A stretch of DNA of 64,000 nt from Brachionus manjavacas. Lineage: Eukaryota; Rotifera; Eurotatoria; Ploima; Brachionidae. The notes under the pieces are model-generated. The model did not search any database. It saw only the letters and a program-made list of their open reading frames with translations, and was not told the DNA's origin. The stretch is from positions 868,001 to 932,000 of the forward strand of contig JAHQIY010000012.1 of assembly GCA_019054805.1 (NCBI GenBank). Reading direction: 5' to 3'. Made by a program: the position numbers and the translations under genes. Of this stretch, positions 20,661-33,275 are shown one piece after another; within the stretch, counting starts at the first letter, position 1; every line of letters begins with the position of its first letter.

Positions 20661-22190
20661 TGCTCAATGATTTTAGTGTCTAACAATTTTTTTATTCCCA
20701 TCTTTTTTTTTACATACATTTTCGCGATCAATTTTACCTTTATGGTGCTAAGTCGGTTTTGTTAATTTTACTAGGACTTTTTTTAAATAAAATTTTAAAA
20801 TCGGGAGAATTTAAGTTTCACTCAGGACCTATGAGTAATTTCTAAGTTTTTATTTTAGGCTTTTATTTATTTAGTTTTGTATTTTTTTAAATTTAATTTA
20901 TTTCGGTTGTCATAGTATTCATATTTATTTTTTTAGAATTATAAAATAAAAATTTTAATTAATTAATTTCCTTATTTTTATTCAAAAATTTTTTCAAATC
21001 AACCTTCTCCTTTGTTGTTCATCAGCAAGAAACGTCCATGAATAGACACATCCAAAAATTAGTTAAACAATTCAAAAGTCAGAAACCTGGTTTTTCAAGC
21101 GGGTTTCTGACTTTTGAATTGGATACGCTTTTTCATGACAGTAATAATTAAGAAATCTAAAATTTTATCTTTTTAAATAATAAAACAACATCGAAAATTA
21201 AAAAGATAGAACCTTCTGTCTAATGCAGAATGGCTCGCCTTTGAAAACTTAATTAAAAAAAAGCTTTTAATATTTAGACTTTTAATAAATTTTATTAATT
21301 AAATAAATAACAATAAAAAATAATAAAAATAAATGTACAAAATTTACAAAACTAATTTAGAATATCGCGAAAAACAACGTACTTTGTATAGACGCTTTGC
21401 TCATCCTTTTGATATTTAAGTCGACCCTGACGATTAGAACCATAAAGATAAGCGTCGGCCAGTATACATAAAGAATCGTAGTTGTGAACTCTGGATGTCG
21501 CAACATACAACTGTTTGTGCAAGAACACTGGCTTTCTGAGCAACAGTCCGACTTTGTTGAAAGTTTGTAAATTTTTGCGATTTGTAAATTTTCATCGCAA
21601 ATGCCAATCGAAATGGAAGTTGAGTCCGCGTCAACCATGCACCAGCATCATTTTGACTCGAACGAAATTCCGTTCGGCAAATAACTAATTTATTGCCGGC
21701 TTGAGGTCCATACAATACAGAACTTTGACCTTGTTCTGATTGCATTTGGCAACTCTTTTCGGGTAATATTGCGCAAACCAAACGCCACAGACAAATTCTT
21801 TAGTAGCATCAACACTGCGCAAACTTTGATGTTCAGGCTATGAGATGGAAATTCATTTGGAGTATTCCTCAAAGCCTCTTCGATAAGATAATCGTCCGTA
21901 TCGTGCCAGTCTGACGTTCAAGTATACTGGTTGATGACAAGTATAGGTGAATGTCCCCTAGCAACCGTTGCAGAATCACTTCATTTATTTCCAGTGAATC
22001 ACGGTTGGTTGGACACAATATTGCGTTGTTCAATCTATCTTGTTCCAGCAAGTCAAGAGTACCATCACCAATTCCCTGATTGACAATGTTGTTTGGACAA
22101 ACAACTCGATCAGAAAGTCGAACCATATTCAACATTATATATGCGACTCCTACCATCGCCAATCTCCATCAATCAATTCTTTAACTCATT
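20555..22190 (+). repeat. Segment copied almost exactly at 33.27-34.89 kb
   Basis: From AAAGATCGA-AATGAGGAAAC in NPC1 exon 5 through the 3' flank, the 20-bp hairpin and the Helitron helicase piece, this segment recurs at 33270-34894 with only a handful of differences (two homopolymer lengths and a few substitutions). The original is here, because only this copy is joined to the rest of NPC1. Confidence 0.92.
21068..21121. repeat. Perfect 20-bp stem hairpin beside the Helitron piece
   Basis: CAATTCAAAAGTCAGAAACC at 21068-21087 pairs perfectly with 21102-21121; the loop is 14 bases. It lies about 230 bases past the end of the helicase reading frame (minus strand), where a Helitron-type 3' terminal hairpin would be expected. 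The same hairpin is at 33779-33832. No clear CTRR end could be fixed. Confidence 0.7.
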
Positions 22191-22225
22191 TCATCGGGGT
22201 CAGCTCGTACATTTTCAGTTAATTC
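21264..22225 (-). mobile_element. Helitron helicase fragment, copy 1
   Basis: Minus-strand remnant of the PIF1-like helicase end of a Helitron Rep-helicase protein. Visible are LTENVRADPDE, LCPTNRDSLEINEVILQRLL, FPSHSLNIKVCAVLMLLKNL, QLPFRLAFAMKIYKSQ and VFLHKQLYVATSRVHNYDSL, the usual order of the last helicase motifs. Frames change several times, so it is dead. No Rep (HUH) domain is in the window. It forms the outer end of the left arm of the large inverted repeat. Confidence 0.85.
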
Positions 22226-23088
22226 CAGTATTACAAATTCCGGACAAAAAAAGACAATTTAATGCACATTAGTATGCCGGCTTGGATATTTTCAACTAAC
22301 TTAATATGCTTCGGATGCAAAAAACCAGGTCAAAAAATTTCACAATGTAGGCTAAATAACAATAACTATAAACAATAGCGTAATACTAGAAAGGTTAATA
22401 TGGTTGAGGAAGTAAACAATGATTCAGACAATCTGAAAGAAAAGCCAGAATATGTGTACACATGTGCTACAGGGAACCTTTTATATATAGCAGCAACTAT
22501 AGATAGTATCACACTAACTATGGCACTTGATAGCGGATGTACAACTTCAATATTTAGTAAAAATTTTGTGGAAAGAAATAAAATAACCGTAAACGAGTCA
22601 GATATTAAAAACGGCAGATAATAATATTGTTAAAGTAAATGGTAAAACAGAAGCATTCAAATTAAATATCGAATGTCATGAATGCTAAATCGAATTCTTA
22701 GTAATCGATTATGAAGACAGTGATGGGCTGCTAGGTCTTGTTTGGTTTATGCGTACAGGAGCTAGTCTGAAACCAAGTGAAAAAGCTTAAAGTTTCCTAG
22801 TGAAGTAGTTTATCTTGAAGTTTCAGAAAAAGAATACTGCAACAAACTGATAATTGAAAACTTGACAGATGAAAATTATCTTTACCTCATGATTGTTTTT
22901 CTGAAGATTAAAACAATTTTAACGAAGATTGGCCTTTAGAATCATTAACTGGAATAATAGAATTATAACCGATAGATAATCTAGATGTCAGTGAATATCA
23001 ATACTTCAAAGAATCTTTAGACTATATAATAGATAGATCTGCAATGAGTATAAAAGATATAACAAGGAGTAAAGTCGATAAATACGTA

Positions 23089-23566
23089 CAGTAGAAGCTC
23101 TCAAAATGAACATCCTCAAATGTGAACAGCCCTATAAGTGAACACTAATTTCTTGCGACCGACCAAAATGAATCTTTTAACATGGAATAAAATCCCTCAA
23201 ATGTGAACACCCTCAAATGTGAACATGAAAAATTTAGAAAAAAGTGAACAAAAACTCGAAAAAAATTTATTTACAGTTAAATTCAAAATTTTTTTTTAAT
23301 ATCTTCATAATATACATGACTTTTAAATTTATAATACATATTTTATTTAATTTTTAAAATAATCTTCGATTTACGATTGATTAACATTGGCCACATCAAC
23401 TAAATTGCTCTCGAAAGTCATAAATTCTTTACATAAACTATGGTGATTATTAGTTAAATAAGATATTAATTTTATCATCATTCAACTGATAATTAAATGA
23501 ATATATGGTCTTATTTTTATTTTTATTTTTGTTTTACACAAAAATTAAGTTAACATTTATTAATCT
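23089..23566 (+). mobile_element. Insert with pogo/Tigger-like end inside LTR fossil A
   Basis: It starts after TA with CAGTAGAAGCTCTCAAAATG and repeats the motif CCTCAAATGTGAACA about three times in the next 130 bases. CAGT...CTC ends with inverted GAACA motifs are typical of pogo/Tigger-type DNA transposons. The far end was not found. The mirror copy is at about 29845-30330. Confidence 0.45.
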
Positions 23567-25275
23567 CACAAATGCACCCTGAATCTAAAGAAAAAACAGA
23601 ATTTTCTACACCCGATGGACATTATCAATTTAAAAGACTTCCTTTTGTTTTGAAATACGCTCCCGCCCAATTTAGTAGAAAGATGTTTCGCATATTTGGA
23701 AATATGTTTTCTGTGAGGTTTATTTAGACGATATTTTTGTACATTCAAAAAATATTGCAGAACACAAGGAGCATATTAAATTGGTTGGAAAATCATTACG
23801 GAAAAATGAATTAAACAAACAATTATAGAAAGAAATCCGCCAAAAAATCTTAAACAAATTCAACAGTTTTCAGGAGCAACAAATTACTATAGAGTTTTCA
23901 TAAAGGACTACGCTAAAATTTCACAACCTTTATATGTATTGCTTAAAAAAAGGTTAAACTCAAATGGGAAGTTTAACCGGAAAAGCTTTTAACCCGCTAA
24001 AAGAAACTCTTACATCTGAACCAATACTAAGACAACCTGATTCCAAGAAGAAATTTATCTTGCACACAGTTGCATCAGGATTTGCTATGGTAGCTATCCT
24101 GTCTCAAATGGATGACAGTGGTAAAGAGTATGCGTGTTCATATTCTTCAAAACTCCTAAAGGTGCTGAGAACAATTATAGAGTAACAGAACGCGAATGTT
24201 TGGTTCTCGTTTGGGGAATCAAGAATTATCATACATTTTCGTATGGACAAAAATTTGACGTCGTTACTGATCAAATTGCCTTAAAATGGTAAATTTACAT
24301 TAAAGAACCAAGTGGGATACTTGCTTGATGGTCTATTTTCTTACAAACAAACGACTTTAATATTATATAGAGAAAAGGAGCTGAACATGGGAATGCCGAT
24401 GCTGTTAGTAGACCAGTACTATCATGCAAAACCTTAAATGAGAAGAATACAAATTTGTGTGATGAAGACTCAAGAAAATTGCTGATCAGCTTTGTAAATT
24501 TATATAATTGTTTGGTCCTCCTAAGGTAATTCTTTCAGATCAGAGACAGAGTTTAACAACACTATCGTAGATAATCTTATTAAAAAAATTGGCGCTGAGC
24601 ATGTTGTTACATCAGCATACCATCCTAGGACAAACGGTCAGGTGGAGATATTTAATGGAGAATTCGTTAAATGTTTAAGGCGACATTATGAACAGAATAC
24701 TGAAGACTGGCCAAAATGGATACCGTATGTGTTGCTAGCATTTAGAACAAGAGTCCATGCATCAAAACTATTCTCTTCATTCGACTAAATGTTCAGAAAA
24801 TATGAACGTATTTAGGAACTGGTCTTCTGTTGATTCAGAGTTTAAACACAACGCACTAGATGAACAAGTCTTCGAGATAGAATTTTTGATGGAAAAATTA
24901 TATCCAGAAGCACTTATATCGAAAAAGGCAAGAATTAGCAATTTAAAGCCCAAAACAAAATAAGAACAATCATTGAGGAAAAAATTCCAATAAGAACTAA
25001 GGTATGGATTAGAATACCAGGCATAAAAACTAAGCTTCACCCTAAATACCGTGGTCCGTTTACTGTAATAGGTCTGACGAGAAATGACAATTGTATCGTG
25101 GAAGTTGCATTAAAACATGTTTTAACAGATACCTTTCCACGGCAGCGATTAAAAATAGACAACGTCAATGAAAACGTGGAAACTAAAAATGTTGTATTTG
25201 AAGTCGAAAAGATTTTAGACCATAGAATGGATAAAAATAAAAAATATTTATTCCTTGTAAAATGGAAAAATTTCA

Positions 25276-25530
25276 ATTGTGTCCAAAAGTCAACTTGTCC
25301 AATTCACTGCGTAATGAATTGTTCGAAAAAGAATTGACCGAATTGATAATGGAAACATTTATTTTATTAACAATCGCTATTTTCTCACCAATTTTTCTTA
25401 TTCAATTCTTTTTATTATTACAGTTGAACGTATTATCTTTCCTTATAATTTTATTTTTTGTAAGAGAACCTTTTACAACCTTATCGTTTACACTGTTTTC
25501 TATCTGCGGATGTAATGAACAATCCATAGA
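25276..25530 (+). repeat. Direct repeat unit 1 in the palindrome spacer
   Basis: The 255-base stretch starting AATTGTGTCCAAAAGTCAAC recurs at about 26721-26975 in the same orientation with very few differences. On the minus strand it belongs to the env-like part of LTR fossil A. Confidence 0.85.
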
Positions 25531-25610
25531 TAATAATTTTTGTTTAATTATTCTATTAAAATTTTTGCATTTAAGATATGTGTAACCGGTTTATAATAAA
25601 CAATCTTTAA

Positions 25611-26700
25611 TTTTTAAAAGCTTTAAGTAAGTTATTGAACGTTCCGAAGTTCTAATGATGGAATTCTTATTTATACTTATATGCTCGTGTCAAGAACAAG
25701 AGCTTTTAATTAAGTCAAGATGTGAGCTTAATGTATATGTCAGCATTTCGAAGTGTCTAACTTCTGAGATACGTGACGAGTATAATTCTTACTTATCTTT
25801 GTGAATCAGTTGACAAGCTGATGAATAAGTGATTATTCAGGGTAACACATCCCACCGTTTAAGATTGCATCGTCCTCGATGAACTCAATTTTTATAAATT
25901 CAGTTAGACAATAAAAATATAGTTGAAAACTAATTAATTGAATAAATAAAATGATTATTAAAAATAATGATTTTTAATTGCTTCCTTATTATATTAATCT
26001 TTAATTTATTAATGAACATCTTATTGTGTATACCATCTTCATTTACTACTTGTTCTCTTATTAATTTTCTTAGTTGTTTGTATCCATCGTTTTTCTTGAT
26101 AAAAGCTTCTGCATCGTTAACCATAATATTTGTTAAATTAATTTGTGATTTAACATTATCTATCGAAAGGTTTGGATATTTTTGTTTTATAAGTGTTACT
26201 TTTTGGTTGAATGTTAGTTTTTTCCATTCGGCAAGTATCCATTTGTTTCCTTCTTTAGATGCGAATTCTGGAAGATTTTTAATTTTCATATTTGATTCAA
26301 AATGTTCGATTCTATATTGTGAAATATAAACGTAAAATATATATTCACACATATTTATATATAAAAATATAATTGTTTCAATATTTATTGAATCAGCACG
26401 ATTGTTGGCATCGTTTCCGCACTACTTCGCTTGTTATAAGTTATTATTTAAGTGAAGTTTAAAAATGCATTTGTATAAGCGAGAGTTGCATTTTATTTTA
26501 ACACAAATAAAAATTAAACTCATAAATGCTGCGACTGTAATTATTATAATTCTCAAGAGTCCTGATTATTCTATTAAACGCTAAATTTTTGTTATCACCT
26601 CGTTTATATTTTGCAAGAATTTTGAATCAAAATCTGAACTTTAAATTATAATGTTCCTTTTATTTTAAGTAGATAAAAATTCTTTTCGTAGTGTATTAAG
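25611..26700 (-). other. Unique centre of the large inverted repeat
   Basis: This is the only part of the block present once. It contains a 120-140 residue minus-strand open stretch (25930-26352), Lys/Asn/Ile-rich, of unrecognised type, with LAEWKKLTFNQKVTLIKQKY. It could be a gag-like or element-encoded piece, or host sequence. The stretch 25.6-25.9 kb has some higher-complexity sequence that may be LTR or leader, but no LTR pair was identified. Confidence 0.4.
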
Positions 26701-29700
26701 TTAAACGTATTGATCGAAGAATTGTGTCCAAAAGTCAACTTGTCCAATTCACTGCGTAATGAATTGTTCGAAAAAGAATTGACCGAATTGATAATGGAAA
26801 CATTTATTTTATTTACAATCGCTATTTTCTCACCAATTTTTCTTATTCAATTCTTTTTATTATTACAGTTGAACGTATCATCTTTCCTTATAATTTTATT
26901 TTTTGTAAGATAACCTTTTACAACCTTATCGTTTACACTGTTTTCTATCTGCGGATCTAATGAACAATCCGAATAGCTATTTAGATTTGTGGAACTTATT
27001 TTTGAGCAATTAGGCGTAAAAAAAATTCCATCTTTTGTATATAGGACTAATGAATTTAAGCCGGTATAGAGTGTTCTAAACCTGTCCTTGTGCTCTCGAA
27101 AAGCTCTAATAGTTGAAAGTTTATAATTGCATATTTCCTCCTTAATCTTATCAATCATCGTAAATGTTTTTAGTTCAATGCTGTCAGAAACCGCTAAAAG
27201 CAAATCGTGGACTGCATTTTCACTTTAGATTACTCTTATTATATATTAAGAAAAGTCCTTCGCTTGTTTCATAGATATTCAAATTGCATTCAAATAATAT
27301 TTTAATTACCTTAAACATTTGATTTTCGCTTTGGTTGCTAAATATTTTATCGTACGGTAAGTATTAACGAAGAGAATAATCTATACGGACAAGAGTTAAT
27401 TATTTCCTTATTCCATATAAGTATTGAATCTCCAAGGTTGCATTCTAAGTTGTCTGCATTACAGATTTGATCAAATATTTAATTTTTTTCTTATTTTAGT
27501 CTTCTGAAGTCTACAGTTATATCCAGAAGTTAGAACTGTACTAAGCCATTTGAAGTTTTCACTTGGGTTTTCGTCAAACTCACAATTTCCATCTTTACAA
27601 AACATTAAAAAACCATTGCATGTTTTTGATCGTGCCATTTTTTCACATTCCAATTTTCTTAGTTTTTGTATGTCTACACTTCTTTTCCTGCTTCTAGCTC
27701 CGAAAAAGTTAGTATATGTGCTTACTATGTAAATTTTTTAATGCATTCATAACCATTACCATCAATTGCTAAATTGTGCTTTATCAATATTTCCATATAC
27801 TTAAAATTAGAATTTTTTGTAAGTAAGGTCTCTGATTTTGAGTGTTTTATGGCGCAATCCTCTTCAAGGTTTAAAACCGGAATGCTTACAACATTATCGT
27901 AGTTTGGTGTATCACACACATAAAAATTATTGTCTAGTCCTAATGATACGATAAGAAATATAAGCATGCTAGCTAATAATGTTAAAATATAAATAATATT
28001 CGGAACGTTATGAAATATTTTTCTTGGTCTTCCTCTTTTTCGTATCATTTTTTTAGATTTCCAATAATTTACTATCAGTTTGGGATCAATAAAACTTTCA
28101 ATTGGTTCCCATGAATTATGTTTGGCGTCGAAGTTTTTCCATTTTACAAGGAATAAATATTTTTTATTTTTATCCATTCTATGGTCTAAAATCTTTTCGA
28201 CTTCAAATACAACATTTTTAGTTTCCACGTTTTCATTGACGTTGTCTATTTTTAATCGCTGCCGTGGAAAGGTATCTGTTAAAACATGTTTTAATGCAAC
28301 TTCCACGATACAATTGTCATTTCTCGTCAGACCTATTACAGTAAACGGACCACGGTATTTAGGGTGAAGCTTAGTTTTTATGCCTGGTATTCTAATCCAT
28401 ACCTTAGTTCTTATTGGAATTTTTTCCTCAATGATTGTTCTTATTTTGTTTTGGGCTTTAAATTGCTAATTCTTGCCTTTTTCGATATAAGTGCTTCTGG
28501 ATATAATTTTTCCATCAAAAATTCTATCTCGAAGACTTGTTCATCTAGTGCGTTGTGTTTAAACTCTGAATCAACAGAAGACCAGTTCCTAAATACGTTC
28601 ATTTTTTTCTGAACATTTAGTCGAATGAAGAGAATAGTTTTGATGCATGGACTCTTGTTCTAAATGCTAGCAACACATACGGTATCCATTTTGGCCAGTC
28701 TTCAGTATTCTGTTCATAATGTCGCCTTAAACATTTAACGAATTCTCCATTAAATATCTCCACCTGACCGTTTGTCCTAGGATGGTATGCTGATGTAACA
28801 ACATGCTCAGCGCCAATTTTTTTAATAAGATTATCTACGATAGTGTTGTTAAACTCTGTCTCTGATCTGAAAGAATTACCTTAGGAGGACCAAACAATTA
28901 TATAAATTTACAAAGCTGATCAGCAATTTTCTTGAGTCTTCATCACACAAATTTGTATTCTTCTCATTTAAGGTTTTGCATGATAGTACTGGTCTACTAA
29001 CAGCATCGGCATTCCCATGTTCAGCTCCTTTTCTCTATATAATATTAAAGTCGTTTGTTTGTAAGAAAATAGACCATCAAGCAAGTATCCCACTTGGTTC
29101 TTTAATGTAAATTTACCATTTTAAGGCAATTTGATCAGTAACGACGTCAAATTTTTGTCCATACGAAAATGTATGATAATTCTTGATTCCCCAAACGAGA
29201 ACCAAACATTCGCGTTCTGTTACTCTATAATTGTTCTCAGCACCTTTAGGAGTTTTGAAGAATATGAACACGCATACTCTTTACCACTGTCATCCATTTG
29301 AGACAGGATAGCTACCATAGCAAATCCTGATGCAACTGTGTGCAAGATAAATTTCTTCTTGGAATCAGGTTGTCTTAGTATTGGTTCAGATGTAAGAGTT
29401 TCTTTTAGCGGGTTAAAAGCTTTTTCCGGTTAAACTTCCCATTTGAGTTTAACCTTTTTTTTTAAGCAATACATATAAAGGTTGTGAAATTTTAGCGTAG
29501 TCCTTTATGAAAACTCTATAGTAATTTGTTGCTCCTGAAAACTGTTGAATTTGTTTAAGATTTTTTGGCGGATTTCTTTCTATAATTGTTTGTTTAATTC
29601 ATTTTTCCGTAATGATTTTCCAACCAATTTAATATGCTCCTTGTGTTCTGCAATATTTTTTGAATGTACAAAAATATCGTCTAAATAAACCTCACAGAAA

Positions 29701-31200
29701 ACATATTTCCAAATATGCGAAACATCTTTCTACTAAATTGGGCGGGAGCGTATTTCAAAACAAAAGGAAGTCTTTTAAATTGATAATGTCCATCGGGTGT
29801 AGAAAATTCTGTTTTTTCTTTAGATTCAGGGTGCATTTGTGAGATTAATAAATGTTAACTTAATTTTTGTGTAAAACAAAAATAAAAATAAAAATAAGAC
29901 CATATATTCATTTAATTATCAGTTGAATGATGATAAAATTAATATCTTATTTAACTAATAATCACCATAGTTTATGTAAAGAATTTATGACTTTCGAGAG
30001 CAATTTAGTTGATGTGGCCAATGTTAATCAATCGTAAATCGAAGATTATTTTAAAAATTAAATAAAATATGTATTATAAATTTAAAAGTCATGTATATTA
30101 TGAAGATATTAAAAAAAAATTTTGAATTTAACTGTAAATAAATTTTTTTTTCGAGTTTTTTGTTCACTTTTTTCTAAATTTTTCATGTTCACATTTGAGG
30201 GTGTTCACATTTGAGGGATTTTATTCCATGTTAAAAGATTCATTTTGGTCGGTCGCAAGAAATTAGTGTTCACTTATAGGGCTGTTCACATTTGAGGATG
30301 TTCATTTTGAGAGCTTCTACTGTACGTATTTATCGACTTTACTCCTTGTTATATCTTTTATACTCATTGCAGATCTATCTATTATATAGTCTAAAGATTC
30401 TTTGAAGTATTGATATTCACTGACATCTAGATTATCTATCGGTTATAATTCTATTATTCCAGTTAATGATTCTAAAGGCCAATCTTCGTTAAAATTGTTT
30501 TAATCTTCAGAAAAACAATCATGAGGTAAAGATAATTTTCATCTGTCAAGTTTTCAATTATCAGTTTGTTGCAGTATTCTTTTTCTGAAACTTCAAGATA
30601 AACTACTTCACTAGGAAACTTTAAGCTTTTTTCACTTGGTTTCAGACTAGCTCCTGTACGCATAAACCAAACAAGACCTAGCAGCCCATCACTGTCTTCA
30701 TAATCGATTACTAAGAATTCGATTTAGCATTCATGACATTCGATATTTAATTTGAATGCTTCTGTTTTACCATTTACTTTAACAATATTATTATCAGCCG
30801 TTTTTAATATCTGACTCGTTTACGGTTATTTTATTTCTTTCCACAAAATTTTTACTAAATATTGAAGTTGTACATCCGCTATCAAGTGCCATAGTTAGTG
30901 TGATACTATCTATAGTTGCTGCTATATATAAAAGGTTCCCTGTAGCACATGTGTACACATATTCTGGCTTTTCTTTCAGATTGTCTGAATCATTGTTTAC
31001 TTCCTCAACCATATTAACCTTTCTAGTATTACGCTATTGTTTATAGTTATTGTTATTTAGCCTACATTGTGAAATTTTTTGACCTGGTTTTTTGCATCCG
31101 AAGCATATTAAGTTAGTTGAAAATATCCAAGCCGGCATACTAATGTGCATTAAATTGTCTTTTTTTGTCCGGAATTTGTAATACTGGAATTAACTGAAAA
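26700..31200 (-). mobile_element. LTR fossil A, right copy, with env-like region
   Basis: Mirror copy of the left fossil: protease near 30.8-31.0 kb, RT near 29.5-29.8 kb, RNase H and integrase 28.6-29.4 kb, chromodomain in the open stretch 27725-28306. That stretch continues past the chromodomain into RKRGRPRK, a hydrophobic segment and Cys-containing sequence. Further minus-strand pieces at 27.47-27.65 and 26.85-27.20 kb are Cys-rich and env-like, as in env-bearing retroelements of rotifers and insects. It is broken in several places. Confidence 0.8.
26721..26975 (+). repeat. Direct repeat unit 2 in the palindrome spacer
   Basis: Second copy of the 25276-25530 unit, about 1.45 kb away in the same orientation. 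The copies part at GCGGAT, after which this one runs on into unique env-like sequence. Confidence 0.85.
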
Positions 31201-32148
31201 TGTACGAGCTGACCCCGATGAAATGAGTTAAAGAATTGATTGATGGAGATTGGCGATGGTAGGAGTCGCATATATAATGTTGAATATGGTTCGACTTTCT
31301 GATCGAGTTGTTTGTCCAAACAACATTGTCAATCAGGGAATTGGTGATGGTACTCTTGACTTGCAGGAACAAGATAGATTGAACAACGCAATATTGTGTC
31401 CAACCAACCGTGATTCACTGGAAATAAATGAAATGATTCTGCAACGGTTGCTAGGGGACATTCACCTATACTTGTCATCAACCAGTATACTTGAACGTCA
31501 GACTGGCACGATACGGACGATTATCTTATCGAAGAGGCTTTGAGGAATACTCCAAATGAATTTCCATCTCATAGCCTGAACATCAAAGTTTGCGCAGTGT
31601 TGATGCTACTAAAGAATTTGTCTGTGGCGTTTGGTTTGCGCAATATTACCCGAAAAGAGTTGCCAAATGCAATCAGAACAAGGTCAAAGTTCTGTATTGT
31701 ATGGACCTCAAGCCGGCAATAAATTAGTTATTTGCCGAACGGAATTTCGTTCGAGTCAAAATGATGCTGGTGCATGGTTGACGCGGACTCAACTTCCATT
31801 TCGATTGGCATTTGCGATGAAAATTTACAAATCGCAAAAATTTACAAACTTTCAACAAAGTCGGACTGTTGCTCAGAAAGCCAGTGTTCTTGCACAAACA
31901 GTTGTATGTTGCGACATCCAGAGTTCACAACTACGATTCTTTATGTATACTGGCCGACGCTTATCTTTCTGGTTCTAATCGTCAGGGTCGACTTAAATAT
32001 CAAAAGGATGAGCAAAGCGTCTATACAAAGTACGTTGTTTTTCGCGATATTCTAAATTAGTTTTGTAAATTTTGTACATTTATTTTTATTATTTTTTATT
32101 GTTATTTATTTAATTAATAAAATTTATTAAAAGTCTAAATATTAAAAG
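28130..32148 (-). repeat. Right arm of the very large inverted repeat
   Basis: Reverse complement of 21264-25275 with rare substitutions and a few short indels. It ends sharply at 32148, where sequence of LTR fossil B begins; the left arm continues outward into the hairpin and the NPC1 3' flank instead. Confidence 0.92.
31195..32148 (+). mobile_element. Helitron helicase fragment, copy 2
   Basis: Plus-strand copy of the same helicase tail, with LCPTNRDSLEINEMILQRLL, AVLMLLKNLSVAFGL and QLYVATSRVHNYDSL. It shares one substitution (SGSNRQG in place of YGSNRQG) with copy 3 and has a few of its own. The terminal hairpin is missing because the copy ends at the arm boundary. Confidence 0.85.
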
Positions 32149-33275
32149 AATTACAGTTACACAACTTCAAAGGTGAAGTTGAGGTGATTGTGGTTAAGAA
32201 ACTAATCTACGACTGCTTGTTGGGTTTAGACATGGCGTTTAAACTATCAGATATAAAGGAATATCTGGATAAGATCAAGGCAACCCTAGGGGGAAAAACA
32301 TAAGAAGTGAAAAAGAAGGCAAAAACCCCGTTAAAAGCCACACTGCCGGAGATTTACAGAAGCCAAGCGTCAGTTAACGCAACAAATTTCAATGAGTTAC
32401 CTTTGGCGAACGGGGATCCTGAAGAGCCAGCCCAAGATGAAGATGAAAAGAAGAAAGTCGAAGCCTACTCCATGATTTTACATGAGGAATTTGAAGAGAT
32501 AGTCGCACAAGGGTTGCAAAGTTTGACTCAAACAAATGTTTGTGAACATGTCGTAAACACATTGAGCGAAACGCCAATTAAGCAGCCGGTGAGGAGAATA
32601 CCTTATACAATGCGTGAAGAAGTCAAGAGGCAAATTGACGAGATGCTTAAGGCTGAACTAATCAGAGACAGTGATTCACCTTGGGCATCGCCTATCGTGT
32701 TGGTGAGAAAGTCAAACGGAGCGTTGCGAATCTGTGTCGATTATCGGCGTCTAAATGAAGTGACTATAAAGGATTGCTATCCTTTACCAAAAATCGAAGA
32801 TATTTTGGTCATGCTAGGAAAAGCTAAATATTTTACGACACTTGATCTGGCATCGGGTTATCATCAAATCCGAATTCAAGAAAGAGATAAAGAAAAAACC
32901 GCATTTGTAACTGAATTCGGTCTTTTCGAATATAATGTGATGCCGTTTGGTTTGACAAACGCCCCAGCCACGTTCCAGCGTATGATGAATCAAGTTTTGA
33001 AAGGCCTTATTGGCGAGATCTGTTTCGTGTACCTAGACGATACAATCATTTTCTCTACAACAATTGAAGAACATTACATAAATGTTAGAACCGTCTTAGT
33101 TCGAATTAAAATGGCGCTCCTTAAGATTGAATGGAGAAAATGTAAGTGGTTTCAGTTGTCAATCGAATATCTTGGTCACATGGTCTGTAACGGTGAAGTC
33201 CGACCGGCCCCTAGTAAAGTTGAAGTGCTTTTCCGCTATACGCGACCGCGAACAATACGTCAGCTCCAAAAGATC
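32149..33275 (+). mobile_element. LTR fossil B, partial plus-strand copy (protease end and RT)
   Basis: A piece of a second Ty3-type element. From about 32.16 kb it mirrors 35.63-35.74 kb (protease end). The open stretch 32307-33371 covers the RT: RRIPYTMREEVKRQIDEM, SPWASPIVLVRKSNGALRIC, VDYRRLNEVTIKDCYPLPKI, YHQIRIQERDKEKTAFVTEF, MPFGLTNAPATFQRMMNQVL and FVYLDDTIIFS. At about 33275 the sequence switches to the copied NPC1 tail, and the open stretch runs straight into NPC1-derived codons. It is a truncated fossil with at least two breaks. Confidence 0.88.

Larger units (their letters stand above)
21264..25275 (+). repeat. Left arm of a very large inverted repeat
   Basis: This arm is the near-identical reverse complement of about 28130-32148. 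The outer boundary is CTTTTAATATTTAGAC here against GTCTAAATATTAAAAG at 32133-32148. The inner boundary is at AATGGAAAAA..TTC. Arms are about 4.0 kb with a 2.85-kb spacer, centre near 26.7 kb. It contains the Helitron piece and the body of LTR fossil A. Confidence 0.92.
22230..25610 (+). mobile_element. LTR fossil A, left copy (Ty3-type, chromodomain, env-class)
   Basis: Fossil of a Ty3/mdg4-type LTR element. In order: gag nucleocapsid-like knuckle near 22.31 kb, aspartic protease with ALDSGCTT (22.40-22.62 kb), reverse transcriptase pieces (23.57-23.95 kb), RNase H (23.96-24.30 kb), integrase (24.5-24.8 kb), chromodomain-like end (25.10-25.27 kb) and the start of an env-like region. Foreign sequence lies within it (about 23.09-23.56 kb). 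It is broken many times. Its mirror copy is nearly identical, so the duplication is recent even if the element was already dead. Confidence 0.85.
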
